Assembly (NCBI GenBank): GCA_964492185.1
Contig: CAZBJH010000032.1
Location: forward strand, 1 to 28,568
Source of the DNA: JAFGSZ01 sp964492185
Lineage (GTDB): Bacteria > Bacteroidota > Bacteroidia > Bacteroidales > UBA10428
Direction of reading: 5' to 3'
Length of the DNA stretch: 28,568 bases
Shown here: one piece after another, positions 16,563-23,642 of the stretch
Numbering within the stretch: the first letter of the stretch is position 1
Layout: each line of letters starts with the position of its first letter
Position numbers and translations under genes: made by a program
The notes under the pieces: generated by a model
What the model was told of the DNA's origin: nothing
The model's database searches: none
What the model saw: only the letters and a program-made list of their open reading frames with translations

Positions 16563-16670
16563 TTATTTATATCATTTCTATTGTGAAAAACCGGCTATTT
16601 GTCCGTGGTTCCCGCACTCCCAAACCCGGTATTCACATTTCATTTTTTGCATTCCGGTTTTTAGTTCCGC

Positions 16671-16719
16671 GGACTCCGGCCTTTCGGATTTCAAACTTCG
16701 TACTTTGATCCCCGGACTT
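16671..16719. repeat. Degenerate heptamer array (CGGACTT-like)
   Basis: Seven adjacent 7-base units can be read: ggactcc, ggccttt, cggattt, caaactt, cgtactt, tgatccc, cggactt. The period is exact but the units are diverged, around a CGGACTT consensus. It ends 19 bases before the -7 box of the ABC permease gene. The remaining bases between copy D and this array (16563-16670) show nothing identifiable. Confidence 0.45.
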
Positions 16720-16738
16720 AAAATGTAAAAGTGTTTCG

Positions 16739-16746
16739 TATATTTG
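16739..16746 (+). promoter_or_regulatory. Bacteroidetes-type -7 box for the ABC permease gene
   Basis: TATATTTG is a full match to TAnnTTTG. A start near 16753 would leave a leader of about 36 bases before the ATG at 16789. The -33 region is not convincing. The box overlaps an in-frame TTG at 16744, which argues that the TTG is not the translation start. Confidence 0.5.
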
Positions 16747-16788
16747 TTAATAATTCTTTCAAAAATAAGTGAAAAATTAAAATTATAC

Positions 16789-18045
16789 ATGCAACTCCTG
16801 TATATATTAAAGGAAAGTTTGTATTTCGCGATGAAGACCGTTACCGGTAACAAAATGCGAACATTTTTATCTTTGCTGGGTATCACGATTGGTATTTTTG
16901 CCATTATTTCTGTTTTCACCATGATAGATTCACTGGAATCAAATATACGCACAAGCCTTAAATCCCTGGGCGATGACATCATTTATATTGAAAAATGGCC
17001 GTGGGGACCGGAAGACGGGCAGGAATATGCCTGGTGGAAATACCTGAACCGGCCGGTACCAACCCGGACTGAGGCAATTCTTCTGTCGCGCAGGATAAAA
17101 AGAGCCGGCGAAATCGTATTCTTTGCAGGAACAGGTGCCAATTTAAAATACAAGAACAATACGGCTGATAACATAGAGATTTGGGGAATAGAAGCAGGGT
17201 TTGACAACATCCGTAATTTTAATATTGAAAAGGGCAGGTATTTCTCTCCTTATGAAATACAGACCGGCAAAAATCTGGTTATTCTTGGTAATACTCTGGC
17301 ATCAGAGCTCTTTCAGAATATTGATCCGGTTGATAAAACTATCCGGATAAAAGGAAAGAAAGCAATTGTGATCGGAGTTTTTCAAAAAGAAGGTAAATCA
17401 TTTTTTGGTGGAGGCAGCCTGGATAATATCGCGTTTGTACCTATTGACTTTCTTGGTACAATGACCGATCTGAGGAGTGACCGGAGCAGTCCCATGATCT
17501 GGGTAAAAGCATCTGAAAACGTCCCTATGCCAGAGCTAAAAGAAGAACTCAGGGGAGCCATGAGATCCATCCGGAAAATCAAACCCTCTGCAGAGGATAA
17601 TTTTGCTCTTAACCAGACAAGCATTATATCGCGGGCATTTGATCAAATATTTTCAATGATCAATATTGCCGGTGGATTTATTGGCATATTCTCTGTTTTG
17701 GTGGGAGCTTTTGGCATAGCAAATATTATGTTTGTTTCGGTTAAAGAACGAACAAGCATTATTGGTATTCAAAAAGCCGTGGGTGCGAAAAATTATTATA
17801 TTCTCCTTGAAGTACTATACGAATCGGTGACCCTTGCCCTGCTTGGCGGGATCCTGGGTCTTGTCCTGATATTTGCGGGAACACATATCGTGGATTATTT
17901 GTACGATTTTCATGTTCAGCTTACCCTGGGAAATATCATTCTTGGTTTGATAATCTCATCAGTTGTTGGTATTATATCAGGCCTGGCTCCGGCATTTTTT
18001 GCCTCCCGGTTAAATCCGGTAACAGCAATCCACACTACCTTCTAA
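16789..18045 (+). CDS. ABC transporter permease, MacB/FtsX-like
   Basis: The 418-aa protein has the four-helix MacB layout. The first helix, around residues 20-45, sits in MKTVTGNKMRTFLSLLGITIG. A periplasmic MacB_PCD domain of about 230 residues follows (GDDIIYIEKWPWG, NIRNFNIEKGRYFS, VILGNTLASELF, KTIRIKGKKAIVIGVF). Three C-terminal helices form the FtsX domain, with VGAFGIANIMFVSVKERTSI, IQKAVGAKNYYIL and PAFFASRLNPVTAIH. Such permeases move substrates such as lipoproteins, peptides or antibiotics, or act as mechanotransmitters, with a separate ATPase. No ATPase or membrane fusion protein is encoded nearby, so the partner must be elsewhere. The gene stands alone between two repeat elements and is flanked by heptamer arrays. 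Confidence 0.9.
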   Translation: MQLLYILKESLYFAMKTVTGNKMRTFLSLLGITIGIFAIISVFTMIDSLESNIRTSLKSLGDDIIYIEKWPWGPEDGQEYAWWKYLNRPVPTRTEAILLSRRIKRAGEIVFFAGTGANLKYKNNTADNIEIWGIEAGFDNIRNFNIEKGRYFSPYEIQTGKNLVILGNTLASELFQNIDPVDKTIRIKGKKAIVIGVFQKEGKSFFGGGSLDNIAFVPIDFLGTMTDLRSDRSSPMIWVKASENVPMPELKEELRGAMRSIRKIKPSAEDNFALNQTSIISRAFDQIFSMINIAGGFIGIFSVLVGAFGIANIMFVSVKERTSIIGIQKAVGAKNYYILLEVLYESVTLALLGGILGLVLIFAGTHIVDYLYDFHVQLTLGNIILGLIISSVVGIISGLAPAFFASRLNPVTAIHTTF

Positions 18046-18063
18046 CTGGTTATTGGAATATTC

Positions 18064-18086
18064 GGTCCCGGATTTTTTCCGGTACC
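18064..18086 (+). terminator. Hairpin after the ABC permease, possible terminator
   Basis: GGTCCCGGA (18064-18072) pairs with TCCGGTACC (18078-18086) across a 5-T loop: nine positions, one mismatch. It lies 19 bases after the permease stop. No T-run follows on the plus strand, so intrinsic termination is uncertain. Confidence 0.4.
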
Positions 18087-18108
18087 GCAACTTTCATAAC
18101 TATTCCCC

Positions 18109-18143
18109 GTTCACTGTTTACTGTTCACTGTTCACTGTTCACT
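18109..18143. repeat. Heptamer tandem array, GTTCACT x5
   Basis: Five perfect-phase 7-base units (GTTCACT, GTTTACT, then GTTCACT three times), followed by a fading GTTCCTG GTTCCC. It lies in the convergent gap between the ABC permease stop and the mgtE stop, ending 13 bases from the latter. Confidence 0.9.
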
Positions 18144-18155
18144 GTTCCTGGTTCC

Positions 18156-19514
18156 CTACATCATCCCATAAAAAAGCCTTGCAATTCCGAGATAAATAAA
18201 CAGTCCTGCTATATCATTGACAGTGGTTATAAACGGACCTGTAGCCAAAGCCGGATCAATATTGAAACGTTTTAGTGCAAGAGGTGTTAGTGTGCCAAAC
18301 AGTGATGCAAACAAAATAACCAGGAATAAAGCAGAGCTTACAGCAATAGTCAGTGATAATGAATCGGTAAAAAGAATATTATATACAAGAACCAGCGCGG
18401 ACAGAAACATCCCGTTAATAATTGCTACCATCAATTCTTTCAACAATTTCTTCCAGGTAGATTGCAGATTTCGTGAATTACTGGCAATATCCTGCACAAC
18501 AATGGATGATGATTGCACACCTACATTACCCGCCATAGCGGCAATAAGTGGGATAAAAAAAGCCATTTTCGGATCAATTCTCAGGTCAACCTCGTACAAA
18601 CCGATAACCTGGGCACCGAATAATCCGCCAAACAAGCCGATCAGCAACCAGGGCAAACGGGCTCTTGTCAGAACACCAACCCTGTCGGATGGCTCAATAT
18701 CTTCAGTAATACCCGATATCATCTGATAATCTTTCTCTGCTTCTTCTTTTATCACATCAACCACATCATCAATGGTGATCCTTCCAACGAGCCTGCCTAT
18801 CTGATCAACAACCGGTAAAGCAACCAGATCATATCTTTCCATAATGCCCGCTACTTCTTCACTTCTCATTTCTGTCCGTGCAGAAATAACATCTTCGTTA
18901 ATAATGCTTTTAATCTGAGCATTTGAACGGCTTAATAACATTCGCTTTAATGAAACAGTACCCTTTAATACATTTTGATCATCCACTACATAAACATAAT
19001 AAAGCTCATCAACTTCCTCAGCCTGCTTTCGCATTTCACGAATACACTGGACCATATCCCAGTTTTCATTTACCTTAATTAACTCTTTCGCCATCAACCC
19101 ACCCGCGGAATCCTCATCATAGCCCAATAGATCAACAATATCACCGGCCCTGTCAACATCTCCAAGATTTTGCAATACTTCTTCCTGTTTTTCTTCCGAC
19201 AAAACGCCAATGATATCAGCCGCATCATCCGAATCCATATAATCAATCAGTTGCCGCGCGATAACCTCACCGGGAAGTGTCTTTAAAATCCTTTCCCTTT
19301 CGTCCTCATGCATCTCAATAATTACATCAGCTGCCATTTCACCATCAAGAGTGAGATAAATATACCTTGCCTCATCAGTGCTTAGCTGACGATACAACTC
19401 AGCCACATCCGCCGGGTGTAAATCCTTAACCAGTTGAAAGATGGCAGCTTTATCCTTTCTCCCGATCTTATCCCTTAAATCATCGAGAAATTCGCGTGTG
19501 AGTTCAATTTGCAT
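18156..19514 (-). CDS. mgtE: Magnesium transporter MgtE
   Basis: MgtE is a homodimeric Mg2+ channel of the inner membrane, gated by cytosolic magnesium. All three parts are present. The N-terminal helical MgtE_N superhelix (about residues 10-130) has repeats such as LHPADVAELYRQL and MDSDDAADIIGVL. Two CBS domains (about 135-255) contain DEDSAGGLMAKELI and ITIDDVVDVIKEEAEKD. The C-terminal five-helix pore domain begins at RLPWLLIGLFGGLFGAQVI and includes AAMAGNVGVQSSSIVVQD, the conserved GN-Q-S pore segment. The length of 452 aa is standard. The start codon is 26 bases from repeat copy F, so its promoter or leader overlaps that element. MgtE expression is often under Mg2+ riboswitch control; none is evident here. 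Confidence 0.95.
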   Translation of the reverse strand: MQIELTREFLDDLRDKIGRKDKAAIFQLVKDLHPADVAELYRQLSTDEARYIYLTLDGEMAADVIIEMHEDERERILKTLPGEVIARQLIDYMDSDDAADIIGVLSEEKQEEVLQNLGDVDRAGDIVDLLGYDEDSAGGLMAKELIKVNENWDMVQCIREMRKQAEEVDELYYVYVVDDQNVLKGTVSLKRMLLSRSNAQIKSIINEDVISARTEMRSEEVAGIMERYDLVALPVVDQIGRLVGRITIDDVVDVIKEEAEKDYQMISGITEDIEPSDRVGVLTRARLPWLLIGLFGGLFGAQVIGLYEVDLRIDPKMAFFIPLIAAMAGNVGVQSSSIVVQDIASNSRNLQSTWKKLLKELMVAIINGMFLSALVLVYNILFTDSLSLTIAVSSALFLVILFASLFGTLTPLALKRFNIDPALATGPFITTVNDIAGLFIYLGIARLFYGMM

Positions 19515-19540
19515 GATATGTATTTTTGAAGATGTTATTT

Positions 19541-19702
19541 AGTGTCTGTCCATAATGTCCGATATCCGCGTTGCCGCTCACATTTTAAATCCTCAAATAC
19601 TTAAGTATACCGCGGTTTAAAATGTTCACGCGCCTTGATCTCGAACATTCTGAACAGACACATGTACGGTTAAACATTTTGACTACTTTATAGACGGACA
19701 CT
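19541..19702 (+). repeat. Dispersed palindromic repeat, copy F (best preserved)
   Basis: The left terminus AGTGTCTGTCCATAATGTCC (19541-19560) is mirrored by ACTTTATAGACGGACACT (about 19685-19702). The central stem is ACATTTTAAA (19580-19589) with TTTAAAATGT (19616-19625), enclosing the perfect palindrome ATACTTAAGTAT (19597-19608). A second, longer inverted match to the left end lies at about 19629-19661. The right terminus supplies the TAG stop of rsmA (19701-19703). Confidence 0.9.
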
Positions 19703-20477
19703 ACTTATTCAGCCGTGCAAGCAGCCCGGTTAATAAAACAAACTCTTCAACCGATAATTGTTCCGGCCGTCTTGACAGCAATTCATGATCAGCCTCCAAA
19801 TTTATAAAAATTCGTTTTAATGAGTTTCTTAACATTTTTCTTCGTTGATTGAATCCTGCTTTCACGACCGTGAAAAATGCACTTTCATCACAATCCAGTT
19901 CTTTAATATCATTTCGTGCCAGTTTTATAACCGAAGAAACTACATTCGGAGGTGGATAAAAAACGCCGGGGTTCACTGTAAATAAATATTCTATTTTAAA
20001 AAAAGCCTGTAACAATACGCTTAGAATACCATAGGTTTTTGATCCGGGAGCAGCAACAATTCTTTCGGCAACCTCTTTCTGTATCATGCAAACTACCTGG
20101 CTGACTGAATTTCTGAAATCCAGGATCCGGAAAAAAATCTGACTTGAAATATTATATGGAAAATTACCGATGACAGAAAACGGCTTTTCGATGATCTCTC
20201 CCGGATCAAATCTGAGAATGTCTGCTTTGTGAATTCTGCCATGGATTTCAGGGAATGCCTGCCTGAGCATTTCTACAGCCCTGTTGTCAATTTCAATACA
20301 ATGCAGGTCAATCCCCTTCTTTTTTAAAAGTAACCGCGTCAGTATCCCGGTACCGGGTCCGATCTCAATTACATGAGGTGTACTTTCGATCCCGAAACTG
20401 GCAACAATTTTCCCCGCGATATTTTTATCAATAAGAAAGTGCTGTCCCAGACTTTTTTTTGGTTGCAGATCCATCAT
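19701..20477 (-). CDS. rsmA: 16S rRNA (adenine(1518)-N(6)/adenine(1519)-N(6)) dimethyltransferase RsmA (KsgA)
   Basis: RsmA dimethylates two adjacent adenines in the 3' helix of 16S rRNA during late 30S assembly, using SAM. Clear family features are the N-terminal KKSLGQHFLID (about residues 7-17), the SAM-binding GPGTG at 40-44, the acidic CIEID at about 60-64, and the catalytic NFPY at 105-108. The VNPGVFYPPPNVVSSVIKL segment and the C-terminal helical domain with FNQRRKMLRNSLK follow. The length of 258 aa is normal. Two adjacent ATGs (20477 and 20474) could both start it. The stop codon TAG overlaps the outer two bases of repeat copy F, so the last residues (ARLNK) may have been fixed by that insertion. 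Confidence 0.95.
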   Translation of the reverse strand: MMDLQPKKSLGQHFLIDKNIAGKIVASFGIESTPHVIEIGPGTGILTRLLLKKKGIDLHCIEIDNRAVEMLRQAFPEIHGRIHKADILRFDPGEIIEKPFSVIGNFPYNISSQIFFRILDFRNSVSQVVCMIQKEVAERIVAAPGSKTYGILSVLLQAFFKIEYLFTVNPGVFYPPPNVVSSVIKLARNDIKELDCDESAFFTVVKAGFNQRRKMLRNSLKRIFINLEADHELLSRRPEQLSVEEFVLLTGLLARLNK

Positions 20478-20523
20478 TCTGTAAGTCTCATAACGCCGTA
20501 AAAATAAGTATTTAAAGCCAATC

Positions 20524-20539
20524 CCTGATAAAGATCAGG
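20524..20539. promoter_or_regulatory. Palindrome in the rsmA/aminotransferase divergent gap
   Basis: CCTGAT-AAAG-ATCAGG is a perfect 6-base inverted repeat with a 4-base spacer. It lies about 45 bases upstream of the rsmA start and 42 bases upstream of the aminotransferase -7 box, a fair place for a regulator site, but it may be chance. Confidence 0.25.
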
Positions 20540-20580
20540 AATAATTCTAAAGGTTTTCCCAACCTGTATCAATAAATATC

Positions 20581-20588
20581 TATTTTTG
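20581..20588 (+). promoter_or_regulatory. Bacteroidetes-type -7 box for the aminotransferase gene
   Basis: TATTTTTG fully matches TAnnTTTG and lies 50 bases before the ATG at 20639. No good -33 element is visible (TTTTC around 20554). Confidence 0.45.
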
Positions 20589-20638
20589 TGTATTTCATAA
20601 ACAGGTATATATTTTTTTAATTTCCGTAATTTAAACCA

Positions 20639-21823
20639 ATGCAATACAATTTTGATGAGATCATAAACCGTGAGGGCACTGCCTGTTACAAGTACGACCT
20701 GAGAAAAAAAATCTTCGGCAGGGATGATATCATTCCAATGTGGGTTGCTGATATGGATTTTAATACACCACCCTTTATTATTGATGCAATCAGGAAAAGA
20801 CTGGAGCATGAGGTTTTTGGATATTCATTTCGTCCTGATTCATTTTATGAGGCAATAATTAACTGGCTCAAACACCGTCATAACTGGCCGGTGAAAAAAG
20901 AATGGATCAGTTTTTCACCCGGGGTTGTGCCTGCATTAAATATGATTATCATGGCCTTTACACAACCGGGCGATAAGGTGATCGTGCAACCACCCGTGTA
21001 CTTCCCTTTTTATTCTGCTGTAACAAACCATAACAGGTTGCTGGTGAGAAATCCTTTGGTACTTAACAACGAACGGTACGAAATGGATTATGAAGATCTT
21101 GAAAGAAAGATCGATAAAAGGGTTAAGATGCTTATATTATGCAGTCCACATAATCCCACAGGCAATGTATGGAAAAAAGATGAACTTGAAAAGCTTATTG
21201 AAATTTGCATAAAAAACAATATTCTTATATTATCGGATGAAATACATTCCGATATTATATTCAGTGGTAACAAACACCTTCCTGCAGCAGGCTTATCGGA
21301 CAAGATCACACAGCAAATAATCACATTAATGGCTCCCAGTAAAACCTTTAATATCGCGGGTTTATCAACATCCTTTGTAATATGTCAAAATCCGGCTCTC
21401 TTAAAAAAATACAACAATATGCTTGATGCTTTGCATATAGCACAGGGAAATATTTTTGGCAATGTTGCGCTTGAGGCTGCTTATAATCATGGTAATGAAT
21501 GGCTGGACCAGTTGATTCAATATCTTCAGGATAACCTCAACTTCGCTATACACTACCTGGTAAAAAAAATTCCCGGAATTCATCCAATAAAACCCGAAGC
21601 GACGTATCTTTTATGGCTCGATTGTCGTAAACAGGGCATGAATGATAAGGAATTGAATGATCTTTTATCGCGGAAAGCCGGACTGGGCCTAAGCGCCGGG
21701 TCATTATTCGGGCCTGAAGGACAAGGATTTGTAAGAATGAATATCGGATGTCCGCGATTCACATTGCACCAGGCGCTTGACAGGCTATATAATGCACTTA
21801 TGAGAAATAGAAAATCTTTTTGA
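20639..21823 (+). CDS. PatB/MalY family PLP-dependent C-S lyase/aminotransferase
   Basis: A fold-type I PLP enzyme of the MalY/PatB group, which contains cystathionine beta-lyases and related C-S lyases. The start MQYNFDEIINREGTACYKYD and the WVADMDF segment at about 35-41 are typical of that group. PLP ligands are visible: SPHNPTGNVW with Asn172, LSDEIHSDI with Asp200, and the Schiff-base lysine Lys235 in APSKTFNIAGL. The length of 394 aa is standard. Many genomes annotate this as an aminotransferase; beta-lyase activity on cystathionine or cysteine conjugates is more likely by family, but the substrate cannot be read from the sequence. It is transcribed divergently from rsmA and has its own -7 box. 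Confidence 0.9.
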   Translation: MQYNFDEIINREGTACYKYDLRKKIFGRDDIIPMWVADMDFNTPPFIIDAIRKRLEHEVFGYSFRPDSFYEAIINWLKHRHNWPVKKEWISFSPGVVPALNMIIMAFTQPGDKVIVQPPVYFPFYSAVTNHNRLLVRNPLVLNNERYEMDYEDLERKIDKRVKMLILCSPHNPTGNVWKKDELEKLIEICIKNNILILSDEIHSDIIFSGNKHLPAAGLSDKITQQIITLMAPSKTFNIAGLSTSFVICQNPALLKKYNNMLDALHIAQGNIFGNVALEAAYNHGNEWLDQLIQYLQDNLNFAIHYLVKKIPGIHPIKPEATYLLWLDCRKQGMNDKELNDLLSRKAGLGLSAGSLFGPEGQGFVRMNIGCPRFTLHQALDRLYNALMRNRKSF

Positions 21824-21922
21824 TTCTTTGATAATCTGATTTTGAATAAAAAATACAAATGGATTTATGGAAAAATCGGATCATGGTATTCCATTATTCT
21901 GTTATAATAAAAAAATAAAACA

Positions 21923-23593
21923 ATGAATTTTAAAATTGCTGTAAAAATTGGAATTGGATTTGGAGTAATGACCATTGCTTTGATCGTTAATGCCCTGCTT
22001 ACCGGAAATGCATTGAGGAACAGCCGGGAGGTCAATCAAGCCATCACCAATGTATATACACCTTCATTGGACTATATCAGTGAATTGAGTTCAAGCATAA
22101 GCGATTCGCGAATGTTGATCAAATCATGGGTGTTTATTGATAAAATTTCAGATACTCATGATAAGATCCGTCTGCAGGAATTACATTCTTCCGTATATCC
22201 CGAATTATACGACACCCTGAAGTATTTCAGCAAGTTCTGGGAAGAAGATCACAGGGAGTTACTCGAAGATATTCATATCACGGTCACCGATTCACTATTT
22301 CCCGATCATCAATATATTATGGGGCAATTGAGCACATTTGAAAGCTATGATGATCCATTCATTGTTTTTGAGGTTACCCCAATGACTGAAGAAGGTGGTG
22401 AAGTGATAGTATTGACCGAACGGGTGCTTAATAAAATATCAACACTTGAAAACGAGCTTGAAGAAATAACCGAACAGGCAAGTCGTGAAATGGTAAAATC
22501 CTTTAATAACTTCAGAACTTTCATATTCTTAATGGGCATAGGAATGGTGATTGCCGTGATCTTTATTGCCTTTTTCACCATAAGGTCACTGACGCGACCT
22601 ATAAATAATACAAAAAACATATTACTGCAAATGAGCAGGGGTATTCTTCCTGAAGAGGAATTAAAAGAGGGGACTGATGAAATCGGACAAATGGCCAAGG
22701 CTCTCAATATGTTGATCAAAGGGCTGAAAGAAATATTTAACTTCTCACTTGAGATTGGTAAAGGGAACTTCAACAGTAACTTTAAGCCTTTAAGTGACGA
22801 TGATGTTCTTGGCAACTCCCTGGTTGAGATGAGGGATGAACTGAAGAAAGCTGCTGAAGAAGAAGAAAAGAGAAAAATTGAAAACAGTCAGCGCAACTGG
22901 GTTTCGCACGGTGTTGCTCAATTCAGTGATATACTGCGAAAAAATACGGATAATATTCATGAATTATCATATGATATTATCAGTAATCTGGTTAGTTATA
23001 CCGATTCAAACCAGGGCGGAATTTTTATTGTAAATGATAACGATAAAAACCACATTTTTCTTGAAATGAAAGCTTGTTACGCGTTTGACAGGCAAAAGTT
23101 CATGCAAAAAAAGATTGAGGTCGGTGAAGGACTTGTTGGGAGATGTTATCAGGAAAAAGAAAAAATATACCTTACCGAAATTCCCGACAACTATATCCGG
23201 ATCACCTCAGGTCTGGGTGATGATAACCCTAAGAGCCTTCTGCTTGTTCCTTTGGTATATAACGATGTTATTCACGGGATCATTGAGATCGCTTCATTCA
23301 ATGAATACGAACCTTATCAGATTGAATTCATTGAACGGATTGCTGAAAGTATCGCGGCTACCATCTCCTCAGTGAAAAGTTCAATGCAAACAGCCCAGCT
23401 ACTCGAGCAATCACAGCAACAAGCTGAAGAAATGGCTGCCCAGGAGGAAGAAATGAGACAAAACATGGAAGAGATGCAAGCAACCCAGGAAGAAATGCAC
23501 AGGAAACAGCAAAGCATAATAAAAATTGCAGAAGAAGTATTTAGCGACAAAGATAAAATCAACGAATTTACAAAAAGGTATAAGGAACTATAG
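21923..23593 (+). CDS. Membrane HAMP-GAF sensor protein without recognisable output domain
   Basis: The 556-aa protein has a membrane helix at about residues 7-29, a mostly helical periplasmic region (30-197) like the four-helix sensor of chemoreceptors, and a second helix at about 198-220. A HAMP domain (220-275, with the conserved DEIGQMAKALN) is followed by a second HAMP-like segment (IGKGNFNSNF..DDDVLGNSL). A linker WVSHGVAQFSDILRKN, a GAF domain (about 345-482) and a coiled coil rich in EE-M-Q heptads (about 485-530) complete it. It ends with a 25-residue tail. No histidine kinase, GGDEF, EAL, phosphatase or methyl-accepting hairpin is visible. Similar HAMP-GAF proteins in Bacteroidota often continue into PAS or kinase domains. 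It presumably signals through a partner. Confidence 0.82.
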   Translation: MNFKIAVKIGIGFGVMTIALIVNALLTGNALRNSREVNQAITNVYTPSLDYISELSSSISDSRMLIKSWVFIDKISDTHDKIRLQELHSSVYPELYDTLKYFSKFWEEDHRELLEDIHITVTDSLFPDHQYIMGQLSTFESYDDPFIVFEVTPMTEEGGEVIVLTERVLNKISTLENELEEITEQASREMVKSFNNFRTFIFLMGIGMVIAVIFIAFFTIRSLTRPINNTKNILLQMSRGILPEEELKEGTDEIGQMAKALNMLIKGLKEIFNFSLEIGKGNFNSNFKPLSDDDVLGNSLVEMRDELKKAAEEEEKRKIENSQRNWVSHGVAQFSDILRKNTDNIHELSYDIISNLVSYTDSNQGGIFIVNDNDKNHIFLEMKACYAFDRQKFMQKKIEVGEGLVGRCYQEKEKIYLTEIPDNYIRITSGLGDDNPKSLLLVPLVYNDVIHGIIEIASFNEYEPYQIEFIERIAESIAATISSVKSSMQTAQLLEQSQQQAEEMAAQEEEMRQNMEEMQATQEEMHRKQQSIIKIAEEVFSDKDKINEFTKRYKEL

Positions 23594-23642
23594 CAATAAG
23601 TTCCACATCTCAAAAACCGTTGACAGCTCTTTCAACCGCATA

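Noticed and set aside
16744..16788. N-terminal extension of the ABC permease from a TTG start
   Set aside because: The TTG lies inside the best -7 promoter box, and the ATG at 16789 gives the usual MacB-type N-terminus.
18217..18726. 169-residue plus-strand frame inside mgtE
   Set aside because: Lies opposite the conserved pore domain of MgtE and has no recognisable motif.
19515..19700. Mg2+ riboswitch (M-box-like) upstream of mgtE
   Set aside because: The structured sequence there is repeat copy F, also found next to unrelated genes, so it is not a gene-specific riboswitch.
20474..20809. Open frame on the minus strand overlapping the rsmA/aminotransferase gap
   Set aside because: It runs through the start of the well-supported aminotransferase gene and shows no protein family features; a shadow frame.
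22345..22815. 156-residue minus-strand frame inside the HAMP-GAF gene
   Set aside because: Antisense to a gene with clear domains; its Ser/Ile-rich composition is what a shadow of helical coding sequence gives.
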